From the NCBI GenBank assembly GCA_028698405.1, contig JAQVDF010000162.1:1-5553 (forward strand): a stretch of DNA of 5,553 nt, in the 5' to 3' direction. The DNA is from Phenylobacterium sp. (GTDB lineage: Bacteria; Pseudomonadota; Alphaproteobacteria; Caulobacterales; Caulobacteraceae). The notes below the pieces were generated by a model. That model searched no databases, was not told the DNA's origin, and worked only from the letters and a program-made list of their open reading frames with translations. Each line of letters opens with the position of its first letter. Positions within the stretch are counted from its first letter, which is position 1. Position numbers and translations under genes: made by a program. Positions 5,080-5,553 of this stretch are shown here, piece after piece.

Positions 5080-5553
5080 TCACCCGACCGCGGCCGCCGC
5101 GCGCACGCCCCGCCCGATCGCCCGCGAAGCGAGCCAGTGGGCCGCGATGGTCAGGCAGATCACCGGGATCAGCGCCGCCAGCCCGATCTGCAGCGAGGCC
5201 TCGCCGAACTCGGCCGCGGCGCGGTCGCTGACCATGCCCACGAACACCGGCCCGCCGCCCAGGCCGATGATGTTGAGCACGAACAGCAGGATGGCGCCCG
5301 ACACCGTCCTCATCGCCGGCGGGGCGGCGTTCTGCACCACCGCCAGCGCGGGGGCGAGGTACATGTTGTTGAGCAGGGCCGGCCCGGCGAAGCAGAGCAA
5401 GGCAAGCGGCCAGCTGGGCGCCATCAGGAAGCCGATGAAGCAGGGAATGGAGACGGCGAAGGCCAGGGCCGGCACGAAGGCGTACCAGCGCGGGTCCACC
5501 CGGCTCAGCCGGTCGACCAGCCAGCCGGCCCCGAAGGTTCCGATGGCGCCGGT
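5080..5553 (-). CDS. MFS transporter, C-terminal part (spinster-like)
   Basis: The last 157 residues of a major facilitator superfamily permease, cut by the right edge; about 250-300 N-terminal residues lie outside. The fragment opens in the loop between TM8 and TM9 with GTFGAGWLVDRLSRVDPRWY, the repeat of the MFS motif A (G-x-x-x-D-R). It continues through four hydrophobic segments at about 25-45, 48-70, 84-108 and 120-142, corresponding to TM9-TM12. NNMYLAPALAVVQ, MRTVSGAILLFVLN and GLGGGPVFVGMVSD are characteristic of the spinster-like branch common in Caulobacterales and sphingomonads. The substrate is unknown. The tail ends Arg/Ala-rich after RAIGRG. The apparent GTG start at 5499 is an internal Val codon, because the frame continues open with family-like sequence to the edge. 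Confidence 0.85.
   Translation of the reverse strand, partial: TGAIGTFGAGWLVDRLSRVDPRWYAFVPALAFAVSIPCFIGFLMAPSWPLALLCFAGPALLNNMYLAPALAVVQNAAPPAMRTVSGAILLFVLNIIGLGGGPVFVGMVSDRAAAEFGEASLQIGLAALIPVICLTIAAHWLASRAIGRGVRAAAAVG

Noticed and set aside
5056..5082. GGATCC-centred palindrome after the MFS stop as a terminator
   Set aside because: It has no usable loop and no T-run follows on the minus strand.

Overview
The window is GC-rich, densely coding DNA with strong third-position G/C bias. Its gene content resembles an alphaproteobacterium, probably of the Caulobacter/Phenylobacterium group. This placement is inferred from protein style (Hsp20 opening MRTLDFSPLYRS, spinster-like MFS, COG4798-type exported methyltransferase-like proteins) and from a ROSE-like leader, which is typical of Alphaproteobacteria; no marker gene is present.

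Left block (1-2889, minus strand): four co-directional genes with gaps of 55, 52 and 13 bp, probably one operon. In transcription order they are a secreted methyltransferase-fold protein (2889-2053), a tandem paralogue predicted to be a Tat-type lipoprotein (1997-1059), a small SCP2-family lipid-carrier protein (1006-698), and a lysophospholipase-like alpha/beta hydrolase that runs off the left edge (684-1). A GC-rich hairpin lies between the two paralogues. The set points to envelope or lipid housekeeping, but no substrate can be read from the sequence.

Middle (2890-3712): a 290-bp divergent intergenic region, then a class A small heat-shock protein (Hsp20) on the plus strand. Upstream of hsp20 lies a sigma-32-like promoter, followed by a roughly 100-nt leader that folds into two hairpins and a third structure. 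In the third, a UUGCU motif pairs with the AGGA Shine-Dalgarno and an outer 5-bp stem covers the AUG. This is the architecture of a ROSE RNA thermometer. A strong intrinsic terminator follows the gene.

Right block (3713-5553, minus strand): a 420-residue pentapeptide-repeat protein with a GTG start and two copies of an H/W/GG cap motif, suggesting a two-module solenoid. After a 104-bp gap comes the C-terminal part of an MFS transporter (TM 9-12) cut by the right edge.

The most noteworthy items are the heat-shock promoter plus ROSE-like thermometer, and the tandem exported methyltransferase-fold pair that lacks the usual acidic SAM-ribose residue. I found no mobile element, tRNA, rRNA or CRISPR array.
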